DNA of 64,000 nt from Amblyomma americanum (lineage: Eukaryota; Arthropoda; Arachnida; Ixodida; Ixodidae), in contig NC_135506.1 of assembly GCF_052857255.1 (NCBI RefSeq), positions 76,341,056-76,405,055 of the forward strand, in the 5' to 3' direction. Position 1 is the first letter of the stretch; every line of letters begins with the position of its first letter. Both the position numbers and the translations under genes were made by a program. Shown here one piece after another: positions 53,210 through 64,000 of this stretch. A model generated the notes under the pieces. That model did no database searches. It had not been told where the DNA came from and was given only the letters and a program-made list of their open reading frames with translations.

Positions 53210-54340
53210 AGGTGTATCCAAACGGCGGGCCACGGACTGGCCCGCGGACTGGTCACGTGGGGTCGACCGCGCGTGGCCCGGGCGGGTCTGGCCGGCGACA
53301 GCGTCCACACGACGGACCAAAAGAGCAGACAAGGCGGGCCAAGCCTCTGTGATCAGCCTGCAGCAACGCTCGTCTCACGCTTCGACATTCGGCGGCGAGA
53401 ACAAGCGGAATCCGCGGCAGATATTTCGCCTAAATACCCAGCGGAAAGCTCGATCGGTACGGGACAGATTTCTGCCACGGTGAGGAGAAAGTTTCATTCC
53501 CACGGCGGCAAACATGGCGCCGCGCTTCCAAGCAGGACCACTCGCTTCGGACTGGATTCATCGTTGTTACTGCCTTTTTTGATGCGTTCACTGGCAATAA
53601 AAGGCGCACCCATTTCTAGCTTGGTCTCACCTCGCCTATAAGAAGACGTATGAGTGAAATATTTGCTTTACTTTTTTATTTAGAGTGACGATTGTGCCCC
53701 TTCTAGGCTTAAGCGGAGCGCACGTTTGGTGACAGGAATAGTTAACCGGCCTAACAACTAGATGGCGCCACAAGGCTGAGCGTATCCTTCCGTCTGTGTT
53801 TGCATACGCTGAACCAAAAGTGGGAAATGTGAGAATTGCTGTAACGTGCCGAAAAATACCTGCGTTTAGCCTACATGATAGTGCATACGCTTATGGCTCG
53901 TAGACAGCGTCAATTGTTCTTTTCTAACCACATCTGTGTACGTCGCGAGCGCCGACGTTGCTACTAATTTCGCTCGCTCTCGCCGCCGAATGCCCAATTA
54001 TGAACGAATCATAAAGCTGTACTAAGGCTAAAAAGTAAAACGTAGCGTCGTCCGACCACGTTGACATGTTAACAGTGGAAACAAAACTACTTTCGCTGGT
54101 GTCGCCTCGACTGCCGGGAGCACCGGGCCGGGAAAGACCAGTGTGGTGTAGTTGCCAGACTCGATGTGTGCGAGTAGGCTAAAAAGTCCGTGGTCCGCCG
54201 CCAGAAAAAAATGCTCTCGCATTTCTCGCACGATCCTGCCCACGGACCATGCGCGGACCTCGTAGACCGAAAACGAAACCCCACGTGACCGCTAGTCCGC
54301 GGGCCAAAACAGGTCCGTGGTCCGTCGTCTGGATACACCT
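53210..54340. mobile_element. 1.13-kb inverted-repeat DNA element with TAA target duplication
   Basis: The left end AGGTGTATCCAAACGG and the right end (complement of 54340 inward) AGGTGTATCCAGACGACGG start long imperfect inverted repeats. These include CCACGGAC, GGCCCGCGGACT and GGTCACGTGGGG in the same order on both arms, about 70 bp well matched. TAA directly flanks both ends (53207-53209 and 54341-54343). A 3-bp TWA duplication is characteristic of PIF/Harbinger transposons. CCACGGAC-like words recur subterminally. No transposase survives, so it is non-autonomous. Confidence 0.7.
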
Positions 54341-54343
54341 TAA

Positions 54344-55261
54344 TGGACTGAGGTTCCGTGCTGCCGAAAGACACTCTTGGATAGCCTGCTTTAAGCCTCC
54401 GGCATTTCGTGACGCCGTCGACGGGACCTGGCTGCGTTTTTGCTGCAGCTGCCAAGTTCTTTGGGCTCTTGACGGGAGACCAGCGGCGTGTCCAAGTGTT
54501 CCTCTCCGCTGCTAATACCAGCTGGCTTCCTATTGCCGCTTCCTTCGACGCATCGCCAGCGACGCGTCGCACTACATCGACCCGCGTTCGCTCTGTCGGC
54601 AAGGCATCCCCGCTTCACCTGGGACACTCAGTACCTGGTGAACTCTTTCCTTTCATACTGTAGTGTTGTACGCTTATTGAGTGTGTGTTTTTCTTGTTGG
54701 CGTGTGTTTCTGATTGGCCCCCTTTCCTTTAAATTATAAATACGGCTTCGTTTTGTTTTGTTTGATCTCTGTGTTTTCTTGTTGGAACCTGCACGAGATA
54801 GCGTTGCCCTTCAGAAAGTCGGGGACGCGCTGCCAATTCGCGACACACGGCCGCCATGTTAAGCCTAACCATAACTAAATTGCCTAATTAGGCGATATCA
54901 ATGTCTAACATGTTCTACTCATCGAGCTCGTTACGAATATGCAATGAGGTATATCATGACGTCATTGTTTAAATAATTATAAGCAATTAAGTTCAGCCTA
55001 TCTATTAACTTCCTTAATATTCCTCTCTAACGTGATCTACTCATCAAAAGGAACCCAAATATCTAATTCGTTTTATGATGACACCAATAATTACGGAGTA
55101 GCAAGCGATTTAACATAGTCACGTGACTACTTAATTATGCCGTCGCAAAATCAGTGACCATTCAGTCACCAATTTGATATACTAATGATGTCACCAATCA
55201 ATCACCAGTTAGGCTGCTGTATCAATTTACTATGGGGCCGCCATCTTGAATTCCTCGGACT
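54344..55261. other. Gene-free stretch, with a short tandem duplication
   Basis: No domain-bearing frame is seen. At 54904 and 55029 the words TAACATGTTCTACTCATC and TAACGTGATCTACTCATC begin two AT-rich units of about 125 bp with further matches (ATATCTAAT/ATGATG-type). The edges carry GGCCGCCATGTT and GGCCGCCATCTTG, a motif that may bound a repeat. TTATAAATACGG at 54734-54745 looks TATA-like, but no gene follows. Confidence 0.4.
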
Positions 55262-58060
55262 GGTGGTGGCAAAACTTTATTGGATGCACTGAGCAGGGTT
55301 TTACTGGAGAGTGGAAGGTTTCACCGCGCCCTTGCCTCGGTGGTAGTCCTCATTCCGGGACGCCATTGGCTGCAGCCGCTGCCGGCGCTCTTTGAACCTG
55401 AAAACTCTGGGACTCCATGTCCAAGCAGCTGGACAAGGCCGCCTCCCAGCCATCTCTCGTTGGCTGATTTACTCTCTTTATTTTCGGATTTTTCTGGCAG
55501 GCCCATACCATATGTTATGCGTCTGCCCATGTCTCACAAAACTTACAGTGCCCCGAAAAAGTCGGGTCTATATGTGTTTTAGAATCGCAGGGCTTAGAAA
55601 TGACCCCGTTCGCAGCCTTCTCAAGTGTCGTTCCTTAGTTCTATTCAGTCCCTTGGCGGGCTGTAGGAACGTCTGCCTACTGAGGCGCAGATATGTAGTA
55701 ATGTCCGCATATGTAGTAAGCGGATTCGGTACAGGAGTCCCGACAGAGTCTGGGAATTCATTAGAACTCTGGGGGAGAGACGCTCGGGCGGCTGTGTAAG
55801 CAGCCTCGTTCCTTTCTGTTTTTGATGTCCGGACACCCATAGCAATTGTTTTGTTAGCTGCACTGAGCTGTGTTGCGCGTTTGCTAAAATTTGGCTGGCA
55901 AGCGGCGCTATTCTTCCCATTATATAATTCCGGCAGGCGTGTTGAGAATAACAAATTATCGGAGTGAGTGGCTGCCCGCGCTATCGCCGCTTCCTCGGCT
56001 AACGCAGCTTTAATAGTTTTCACCGAGAGTCCATCCACCTGCTTCCACTCGTGTATGACCGCCACGGTGCAGAGGCCCACTAGCGTAGGTCGCGGAGCGT
56101 CTATACAATACGTGCCATTTTTGCTGCCGTAATACTTCTCTATAGCTCTAGCTCTCCTGCCTTGATTGTTCTAGTGATGCATGTTTTTTGGTATTGATTT
56201 AGCTAGCAGTGTATCTCTCCAGTCCTTGGGAATGTCCCCTCTGTCTTCTGTTGTTGGTGACAGCGCTATGTGCGGATCCTCGACAACTCTTCTACCAACT
56301 TTGGTCGTTGTAAACCGCATTATTTGGCTTGTTCGATTAGCGTCGAGTGGTTCTTCCAGCGTGTTATGCATTCGTAGGTGGAGAAGGCGTCTTGGAGGGG
56401 AGTCGAAGCGCCTTCTTGATGGCCTTTCTGACTATTCATCTGCCTTCTTGTGGCTCTGCCGCAGTTTGAGGTAGGGCACTGCATATGTTATTAAGCTAAT
56501 GACGAAAGCCTGCACTAGGCGTAACGTCTCCTTTTCCATGAGTCCACCACGCTTGCCAGATACCCTGTCAATCATCCTACTGATTTGCTTGCACGTGGAC
56601 TTTAGTTGTTAATCGCTATGACATTATTACCATTGTTGTTGATTTGTAGCCCTAACAAGCGGATGTTTTCTACCTCCGAGACCTAAGTTCCATCCATGTA
56701 TATTTGAATTTTGCTTGCCGATTTTTAATCCCCCGTGATATGAAGGAGCTCTGATTTCGTGGGTGCACACCTAAGGGCACACTCTTCGGCATACTTATGT
56801 ACCGCTGACGCTGCCTTCTGTAAGGCGACCCCTATCTGTCCAACACTGCCAACCGACGACCACAGCGTCATGTCGTCCAAGTAGATGGCGTGTCTCACGC
56901 TATCTATCGCGTTCAACCTCCCGGGGAGGCCCTTTTTGGCTATGTTGAAGAGCGGAGGCGACATTACCGCCCTTTGAGGCGTGCCTCTCGTTCCCATCTC
57001 TATTGGTCCGAATTTTCTGCCGTCTATCCTGATGTATGCCTTCCTATCCATGAAAAAATCCTTGACGTACTGGTAAGTCCGCTTTCCGCAGTTTTCGGTG
57101 TTGAGATTCTCTAGTATCCTACTCTGTTTAACGTTGTCAAAGTCCCCCTTCAAATCAGAAACTAAGATAGCTTTGTCCCGTTGGCTACCGTAAAGGGGGC
57201 CTATGACTTTCGTATTAAGTTGTAAAAGCACGTCTTGTGCTTACAAGCGTGCCCTGAAGCCGAGCATAGTTGTAGAGAAAAGCTCCTGGTCCTCTATGTA
57301 CTCAGATAGTCTTCTCCTGACCATCGTTTCCATCAGCTTGCCCGCGCACGACGTAAGGGAAATGGGTCTTAAATTGTCCGTGTTGATTTTCTTACCCGGT
57401 TTGGGTATGAGAGTAATTAATGATGTTTTCCACTCCTCCGGTATTTGTTCCCGTTCCCATATCTTATTGGTGTAGTCTGTGAGATCCTCGATAGCTTTTT
57501 CGTTGAGGTTTTCCAGCAAACTGACCGTTATGCGGTCATCTCCCGGTGCCGTGCCTCTCTTCATACCGGCTAGCAGCGCTTTGAAGTTCCATTTAGTGAA
57601 TTTCGCATCCGGCTCCTCATTTTCTTCCCCTGTGTATATCAGTGCGTCCTCGTGTTGGTCTACAGTGGTGCATATGTACTTGTCTTCTAGCGCTCCAGCG
57701 AGTTGTTGATTTGTACATTGAAATTCGTGTAATGCTCGTCTTAAGTTTCCACTGTTCTCCCCCCTCGTTTGACTCGGTTCAGTGAGGCACCTCAGTAAGC
57801 TCCACGCGCTCTTCGAGCTGAGAGTGCCACTCATGGAGTTACACTTGGCTATCCAATTGCTTTTTGCGAGAGGCGTCGCGTACGCCTCAGCCTGCTTGCT
57901 GAGATCCGCTATCTCAAGTTTGAATATCCGATTATGTTCTTGTCTACGCCATCTCTTAGTGAGAGCCCTCCTGGTCTCCCACAGACGCATGAGATGGTTG
58001 TCGACCGCCGGTGTGTCAGGCTTAGAAAATTACACGCTGAAAAGAGGTGGTAGCAGACCC
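55262..58060 (-). mobile_element. RNase H-bearing LINE (I/R1-like), 5'-truncated
   Basis: On the minus strand the order is reverse transcriptase (57990-56725), an intervening linker, RNase H region (about 56460-55570), then a 3' UTR ending at AATAAAGTTTTGCCACC near 55262. The endonuclease and ORF1 are missing. RNase H after RT places it in the I/R1-type group. A 3' end with the same AATAAAGTTT style occurs at 60.9 kb. Confidence 0.8.
55570..57990 (-). pseudogene. ORF2 remnant: reverse transcriptase and RNase H
   Basis: RT begins with KWNFKALLAGMKRGTAPGDD, TSLITLIPKPGKK and NLRPISLTSCAGKLMET. The next piece has LVSDLKGDFDNV (motif A), GTPQRAVMSPPLF (PQG altered to PQR) and HAIYLDDMTLWSS, where the usual YADD is YLDD with both Asp kept. 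The RNase H part shows VAVIHEWKQVDG and ALAEEAAIARA (Glu region), then a decayed Asp region and RIAPLASQILA in another frame. There are frame changes at about 57235 and repeatedly between 56700 and 55900. Confidence 0.8.
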
Positions 58061-58574
58061 CAATAAATCGGGAAACGTGATGAGTAAGAGCTAACGCTCT
58101 TAAAACTGCCATTTTTAACGGTGCCTATGGGTGCTTTTTCTATTTTGCCTGCAAGATCGGGTGGCGATGAGTTACGCTGCTGGAAAAATCACTGCTACCT
58201 AAAATTGGCGCTTCATTACTGCTGCAGCTACTTCATTACTGCTGCGAGTCACGGGGGAAGCAAAAAAAGCGCAGGCCTTTACGCGTTGACCCGAAGCACA
58301 CTGGCACACAACAGCCCGTCATTATTGCTCGGTGGACTTCACAAGCTCGTCAGTCATGCGGTCGACCACTGTCAAAAAAGTAGAACCACCAGCTAGTCAT
58401 CCGCAGCCACTGTGCCTCGACCAACGTCTACTCAGCTGCTTGAACCAAGCAACTCCGACCACCCGCCATGATTAAAAATGGCGTCGCAGCGACAAATACA
58501 CGGTGGGGGGGGGGGGGGGGGGCGGTCAAATGATGGCACCACCCTGAACAGCGGCGCTGGCATCGAGGCACCCT
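58061..58574. other. Unassigned stretch with a G18 run
   Basis: CTTCATTACTGCTGC is duplicated in tandem near 58211-58245. A pure run of 18 G lies at 58505-58522. A 9-mer TACCAGGCG is repeated just after the end of this interval at the start of the LINE copy. No gene is supported. Confidence 0.5.
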
Positions 58575-60813
58575 AATATAAGCAAAATCAACACTACCAG
58601 GCGTACCAGGCGTCAGCGATCATCACGTCATACATGCCGGCTTCACGATTAAACCATCCTTACGCGCAACAACTAAAAGAACTATCCGATTATATGATAA
58701 AGGAAACTATACAGCAATAAATAATGAACTTCGCGCATTTTTGCCAGCATTTCAATCAAAGATTCATTCATGATAACTGGTCCTTGTTTAAGAGGAAAAT
58801 CGACGATTTGGCCCACAGGTTCATTCCGAACGTAAATATACGAACTAACCCTCAAAACAAATACACTCAAACGCCTTGGAAATAAAAAGAAGCGTCTTTT
58901 CCAATCGGCCGAGTTGCTTCCTAGTCAGAACACTTGGCACAAATATTACGCAGCCGCAAAAACGCACTTATGAAGTATTCGAGAAGCCAAGCGCACCTTT
59001 TTCAGCTCCGATCTGCCTAAAATGTCAACTAACCCCCGTAGGTTCTGGCATGTCATTAACCCCCAGCACACACGCACTGTTTCCCTCACCGATGGTTCGG
59101 GTGAAACTGTATGCGAAACAGAATGCGCCAATATGTTCAACGCAGCCTTTTCTTCCGTGTTTACTAATGAAACAGATCCGACATTTCCTCCAAACGCCCC
59201 AGTTATTCAAGATACTATGCCTTCTCTTACAATTTCTTCAGCAGGAATTTCGTCACTAATTGAAAAAATTAAACTTTCATCCTCTGCAGGAACTGACAAT
59301 ATCAACGCTAAAATACTGATTAATACCAAAGATGTATGTTCATCTCTGTTGTGCTTGTTATTAGCTGAGTCACTCTTCACAGGTCAACTGCCCATAAACT
59401 GGAAAATTGGGAAGGTCGTTCCAGTCTGCAAATCAGGTAACAAGAACTCGCCACTTAATTACCGTTCCATCTCTCTAACTAGTATTCCCTGCAAAATCAT
59501 GGAACCCGTCATCTATACCCATATCATGGCATTCCTTGATTCGAACAACTTTTTTCAACCTGCTCAGCACGGGTTTTGCCGGGGTTATTCCTGCGAGACC
59601 CAACTTGCTACGTTCATTCATGATTTGCATGCTAACCTTGATTGTAATATACAGACTGACATCTTATTTTTAGATTTTGCGAAAGCCTTTGATAAAGTAC
59701 CTCATAAACGCCTGCTGATCAAACTTTCCCAATTAAATTTGCACCCCCATATCTTGAAGTGGATTGAAGAGTTTTCAACTAATCGTTCGCAATTTGTCTC
59801 CGTTAACAATGAGAACTCTAACTCACTCCTAGTAACGTCGGTCGTTCCACAGGGATCTGTGCTTGGCCCACTACTGTTTCTCATATACACTAATGATCTG
59901 CCTTCAAACGTAACATCTAACATACGCATGTTCGCTGTCGACTGTGTACTTTATCGTGCTATTCTCACCACCACTGACCAATCTTCTCTTCAAAATGATC
60001 TTAATGCTGTTCAGGAATGGTGTAATAAGTGGCTAATGGAACTTAACCCACGTAAATGCAATCTTTTGTCCATCAGCCGCCGCCGTTATCCTCTATTTCT
60101 TTCTTACGAAATATCAGTAGTTCCCGTAAAACTAGTTCAGTCCTACAAGTACCTAGGCATAATTTCTAGCAACCTTTCTTGGAGCTTGCATGTTACTAAC
60201 ATAATATCGTCAGCAAACAAGACGCTAGGTTTCCTCAAGCGCCATCTTCACCATGCTCCCCAACATGTAAAGTAGTTAGCTTACAAATCATTCGTCAGGT
60301 CCAAACTAGAATTTGCATCGCCCATTTGGAATCCTCATCAAGCTTACCTCATCAATGCCCTCGAATCTGTTCAAAATCGCGCTGCTCGCTTCATTCATTC
60401 ATCGTACTCTTATGACATCAGCGTTTCCTCCTTAAAAACAGCATCCGGATTATCCCGCTTATCGCTCCGCCACCGCATTGCCAGCCTGTCTTTATTTCAC
60501 AAATTCTTCCACAGCCCTTTGCACATCGCATCTTATATTCTTCCCCCAGCCCGCATATCTCATCGCACCAGCCACCACCTACAAGTTGCCCGTCCACGCT
60601 CACGCACCGTCACTTTTTCTAATTCCTTCTTTCCTCGTGCAGCCGCAGACTGGAACGGCCTTCCAAACAACGTTGCCATCATCACTTGCCCAAGTCTTTT
60701 CGCTGAAAATGTAAACTTTCCTGTTATTGTGAATCTGTGCTTTTAATTGTTGCCACCCCTTATGTAACACCCCTCTTTTGGGGCCTTTAAGGTAATAAAA
60801 TGAAATTAAATGA
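58575..60813 (+). mobile_element. CR1-like LINE copy 2
   Basis: Same family and orientation as the nested copy at 48.2-51.5 kb. It starts inside the endonuclease just before VSDHHVIHAGF and runs through RT to the 3' UTR, where TTATGTAACACCCCTC, the GGGG hairpin and GGCCTTTAAGGTAATAAAA match copy 1. It ends in an AATGAAATTAAATGAA tail. 5' truncation is typical of target-primed reverse transcription. It is inactivated by stops and a mutated RT active site. Confidence 0.85.
59022..60746 (+). pseudogene. LINE copy 2 reverse transcriptase
   Basis: A 417-codon open frame (59022-60275) spans most of RT: IGKVVPVCKSGNKNSPLNYR, FFQPAQHGFCRGYSCET, ILFLDFAKAFDKVPH (motif A), VVPQGSVLGPLLF and RMFAVDCVLYR. 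In the last, the first Asp of the expected ADD is Val, abolishing catalysis. A TAG after HHAPQHVK ends the frame, yet LINE-like sequence continues ([37 protein letters not shown]) to about 60746 with a frame change. The long frame with a dead active site implies mutation after insertion or trans-mobilisation. Confidence 0.85.
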
Positions 60814-61489
60814 ACCAGCGCTTCTGGCGGGCGAACTGTGTGGAGGTCAGGAGAGGAGTACGCGTGCACTTCAAGCTCTCTCATATACCTGCGTTGAGAA
60901 CGCCTCATCACGGCAGCGGAGAGAGAGAAACTTTATTACCGGAGAGGAATTCGGTGCACGCCGCTGGCTCCCTGCACGGCACCATTGCACTCAAGTACTT
61001 GTTTATGTCCCTAAGGACCATAACACTAGCAGCCCGGCCGGCGGCGATGGCCTGCACGGCCGGGTCCTCCGAGAGCAGCAGGGTCTCCCAGTCCTCCAAG
61101 GCCTTGAGGTTCTCTACGCCCCGCGGGGAAGGGTCCACCGGTCAGAGGGAGAGGATGTGCAGGGAAGAGGCGAAGGTTGGCTTTATAGGGTTGAACATCC
61201 TACAGCGACTGAGGCGAAGAGGCGAAGGGTTCTGCGCATAAGGTGCCTGTAAGCGTGGGAAGGGGGGATGATAATGGGCTAGGGTAAGGGGTGTGGAAGG
61301 GTGTGTACGAAGCCTGCTCCAGAGTGCTGTGTTTGTTATCTAGGGAGTGGTGATGCGGGGGGTAGATCTGGCGCGAGGCTCTGCAGGCCTGCGTCTGCTC
61401 GCTGAAGGAGTCCATTCGCTCCATCGCGAATCCCCGATCCGAGGCCACCTGAGCCCGGCTTAAAGAACCTCGGGCTAAAAGGCTGACGG
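60814..61489 (-). mobile_element. LINE 3'-end fragment (about 60915-61250) and flanks
   Basis: The minus-strand frame 61138-60908 gives LKALEDWETLLLSEDPAVQAI and VMVLRDINKYLSAMVPC, a C-terminal segment common in tick I/R1-type LINEs, followed by an AATAAAGTTTCTC tail near 60915. Upstream coding is lost by about 61250. The remaining bases to 61489 have no recognisable content. Confidence 0.55.
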
Positions 61490-61746
61490 CCTCGCTTCCG
61501 GGATTCCCGGAGTGCGCTGGCAGTGAAAATAAAGGAGGCAGTGAAAGAAGAAAGGAAGGAGAAGAGGTGCCGTACTGGAGGGCTCCGGATTAATTTCGAC
61601 CGCCTGGGGATCTTTAACGTCCACTGACATCGCACAGCACACGGGGGCATTTGCGTTTCGCCTCCACCGAAATGCGGCCGCAGCGGCCGGGTTCGAACCC
61701 GGCAACACCGGCTCAGTGTGGAGCGCCCTAACCACTGAGCCACCAC
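61490..61746 (-). repeat. tRNA-derived SINE, long form
   Basis: Reading on the minus strand from 61746: GTGGTGGCTCAGTGGTTAGG (A-box region), CCGGGTTCGAACCCGG (perfect B box), GGAGGCGAAACGC, AAAGATCCCCAGGCGGTCGA and the CCGGAGCCCTCC block. A pyrimidine-rich extension (TTTCTTCTTTCACTGCC) to about 61490 is shared with the copy at 62.8 kb. The polymerase III boxes are intact, making this among the youngest copies here. Confidence 0.9.
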
Positions 61747-62579
61747 ACAACGTGCTATACATAATGCGTTACAAGGCTGTCGTAACTCTAGCTCGCGCTG
61801 GCAGCTGGCGCCTGTGGCGTGGTATGCCACGCGGCTGCCGCACCTCCATGACTTCTCCATTTTAAGGCCAAACTGCGGTGCCGTTGACCTTGGATTGGCT
61901 AGGCCAGTTAAGGTTTCGCTTTAATATCCGTAAATTTTTTGACAATTTCGAAAACGCGGTTATTCCCAACGCTTTGACCCAGCAAGTTTTGGTTACACCG
62001 CCTCAAAATGCGCGCGCTTTCGAGAAGCCTGCAGGCAAAGCAACGCCGCCAGTGCACGTCGGCGCAGCGGCGTTGCTCCTGTGGCTGGGTACAACTAGTG
62101 GCGCATGCGCAGTGGTGACTACGGACGCTTACCCGAAATGCTCCGCTGACTAGCCTAGCGTAGCTTTCGCTACAAAACCAATTCTCATTTTTAAGAACGT
62201 TAGCTTTTACTGCTCGCATTCGAACGGTTTTTTGTCCGACCGATAATTCAAGATCATGGCCGGTTGTGTAATCAAATTGCTTCAGCATCGCGACACCCTC
62301 ATCACGTGACCGTTCGCCCACAGTCATGGTACCGGCACGGAAAGGTAACCGCTTTTTGAAATTTTAAAAACTGAAAAGGATATTACGATGGCCTACATGC
62401 GTTTTAAAAATGAAGGATGCTAACAGTATTATTAAACAAGTTTATTAAATATTTGTTAACCATCCTGGTAGTTAGCATGCCTTGGCTGTATTCTGATGTA
62501 CTATGCCGCCGACAATGCTATTCCAAAAAAAAAGGGGGGGGGGGGTGGTTAACCTTCCGCAAAAGGTGCAAGGAATACC
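61747..62579. other. Gene-free stretch
   Basis: No domain-bearing frame is present; GC-rich patches occur near 62000-62100. A mononucleotide junction of nine A and twelve G at 62525-62545 precedes the next SINE. Confidence 0.4.
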
Positions 62580-62880
62580 CCGCCGCGGTGGCTCAGTGGT
62601 TACAGTGCTCGGCAACTTATCCGGAGTTTTCGGGTTTGAACCCGACCACGGCGGCCGCGTTTTGATGGAGGCGAAACGCTAAGGCGCCCGTGTGCGATGC
62701 GATGTTAGTGCAAGTTAAAGATCCCCAGGTGGTCGAAATTATTCCGGAGCCCTCCACTACGGCATCTCTTTCTTCTTTCACCCCTTCTTTTATCCCTTGC
62801 CTTACCGCGCGGTTCAAGTGTCAGCCGAGATGTGAGACAGATACTGCGCCATTTCCTTTCCCAAAAACTAATTTCCACTT
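62580..62880 (+). repeat. tRNA-derived SINE, long form, plus strand
   Basis: CCGCCGCGGTGGCTCAGTGGTTACAG opens the head (20-base core GCGGTGGCTCAGTGGTTACA). GGGTTTGAACCCG is the B box with one change, followed by TTTTGATGGAGGCGAAACGC, AAAGATCCCCAGGTGGTCGA, CGGAGCCCTCCACTACGGC and the CTTTCTTCTTTCACC extension. The conserved end includes GCGGTTCAAGTGTC and CTGCGCCATTTCCTTTCCC to about 62880. It is in the same family as 61490-61746 but in opposite orientation. Confidence 0.9.
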
Positions 62881-64000
62881 GCAGTTGCTCACCAACGACA
62901 CCTACATGAAAGCAAGATTGAGGTGTCCACTGACCCAGGGAGCGAGTTGTGCGCCTTTCCTTTCGTGAAAATGAACGGCCTCTACAACGTTGTCAAGGCC
63001 AGTGACTGCCGCTCACTGGAGGCGACCGCCTCTCAGCGACCGCAGAGGCCTCTGCTCTTAGCAGCGGCTTGACAGTGCGTCAGCACTTTCTGCAGCGGCG
63101 CGTCTTTTCCACTCGCTGTTCACTTCGCCACGGTCAGCTGCTCGGTTTGGTCCAAACGCCGTGGAGAGCGCTACAATATGGTAGCGTGCGAGTGCCGTCA
63201 CGTGGTTTTTTTTTTTCATATTTCGGGGACTTCTTTAGATGTAGGTGAAAAGGACCCCGTAGGAGGTACGATGCTACAATAAACTAGATCGGTTGTTTCT
63301 AAACCTGCTCTACAACCTAACATAACGCTCTTGGGATTGAAATGAATATTTGAGAAGTTGCATAGTTCATCTTAGCTAATTAAACAACTAAGTGCAATAT
63401 AAAATATATTAAAATATATTCTGAGGAGCGCCACATGATATCAAACTGTATATCCTTGGTTTCAGCTGCCTGCGGTTTGCGGTTTTTTTTAATCCTTGGT
63501 TTAAGTTACGTCAAACCCCTTTGTATATAGAACGGCTGTCGAGAGCGTATAGCCGAACTGCCATGGACGTGTTTCAGACGCTTAGCAAGCGTGTTTGCTC
63601 TTCGCTTGAATTCCAGGGTTAGCCAAGTTAAGCCACTACCAATTTTTTTCTGTCCTGTTGATGAATAGAAAATTAGTAGCGTAAGAATATTGCTTGAAAT
63701 ATGTTATATTAGAAAGTATAAAAAAGATATTTACATGATACCGATAGCGCTCAGTCTTAAAAATTGTTAGACTACTAGTATGCCAGTAAGCAACACAACC
63801 CCCCCCCCCCAAAAAAAAATAAAAAAAATTACCGTTTGCTGCTTATTGTCTCATGTATGAGACATAGAGAAGCGAAATGGCATTAGTTCCATTCATATAT
63901 GCTTCCCTTCAAAGCGATTTCTGTGTGATATAGCGAAGTACCCGCAGAAGTAATTATTAATTACATAAAGGCACATATTTTATTGACGTTCACTCTAATC
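62881..64000. other. Gene-free distal stretch
   Basis: No coding signal is seen. TATATTAAAATATATT repeats near 63400-63420 and a C12/A9 mononucleotide junction (63799-63819) are the only structured features. Confidence 0.4.

Overview
This is eukaryotic, animal nuclear DNA, almost certainly from an ixodid (hard) tick. The reasons are tRNA-headed SINEs of the type abundant in ticks (compare the described tick family Ruka, from memory and not checked), CR1/L2-like, RTE-like and RNase H-bearing LINEs, Ty3/gypsy elements, and compact exons isolated in very long AT-rich introns. The species cannot be fixed from the window. There are no rRNA genes, no credible true tRNA genes and no prokaryotic operon structure.

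Layout. (1) 1-29 kb is AT-rich, intron-like DNA. It holds one spliced exon of a DEAH-type RNA helicase (4172-4327, +), one C2H2 zinc-finger exon (10668-11197, +) and old repeats. These repeats are SINEs, two pogo/Tigger-like MITEs, a degenerate Penelope-type hammerhead motif, two diverged repeat pairs (9.8/21.6 kb and 17.6/19.3 kb), a foldback minisatellite at 23.7-24.2 kb, and an RNase H LINE relic at 24.6-25.7 kb. (2) 29.25-32.6 kb (-) is the best host gene: an 11-finger C2H2 protein whose finger block is fully open, while its acidic tail is broken by four frame changes and one in-frame stop. Its 5' UTR exon boundary is visible at 32620. (3) 32.7-34.8 kb is GC/CpG-rich and promoter-like. (4) 35.6-62.9 kb is a stack of nested and abutting transposons: a foldback hairpin element; a 5'-truncated gypsy element (-); a LINE with an esterase-type ORF1 (-); a small palindromic MITE; a candidate Myb/SANT-like exon; an RTE tail; a second gypsy element (+) with both LTRs, split in its integrase by a CR1-like LINE (+); a 1.13-kb inverted-repeat DNA element with a 3-bp TAA duplication; an RNase H LINE (-); a second copy of the CR1-like LINE (+); a LINE 3' end (-); and two SINEs.

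How it works together. The host genes seen here (helicase, zinc-finger proteins) are nuclear or RNA regulators and share no evident pathway. All retroelement ORFs examined carry frameshifts, stops or lost catalytic residues, so nothing here looks autonomously mobile. The most informative signals are the transposon stratigraphy, the concentration of frame breaks in the zinc-finger protein tail, recurrent small palindromic motifs, and several repeat families that could be defined genome-wide. I found no convincing wholly new biological system. The candidates for undescribed elements are the TAA-flanked inverted-repeat element, the foldback hairpin, the recurrent 32-nt palindrome and the foldback minisatellite.
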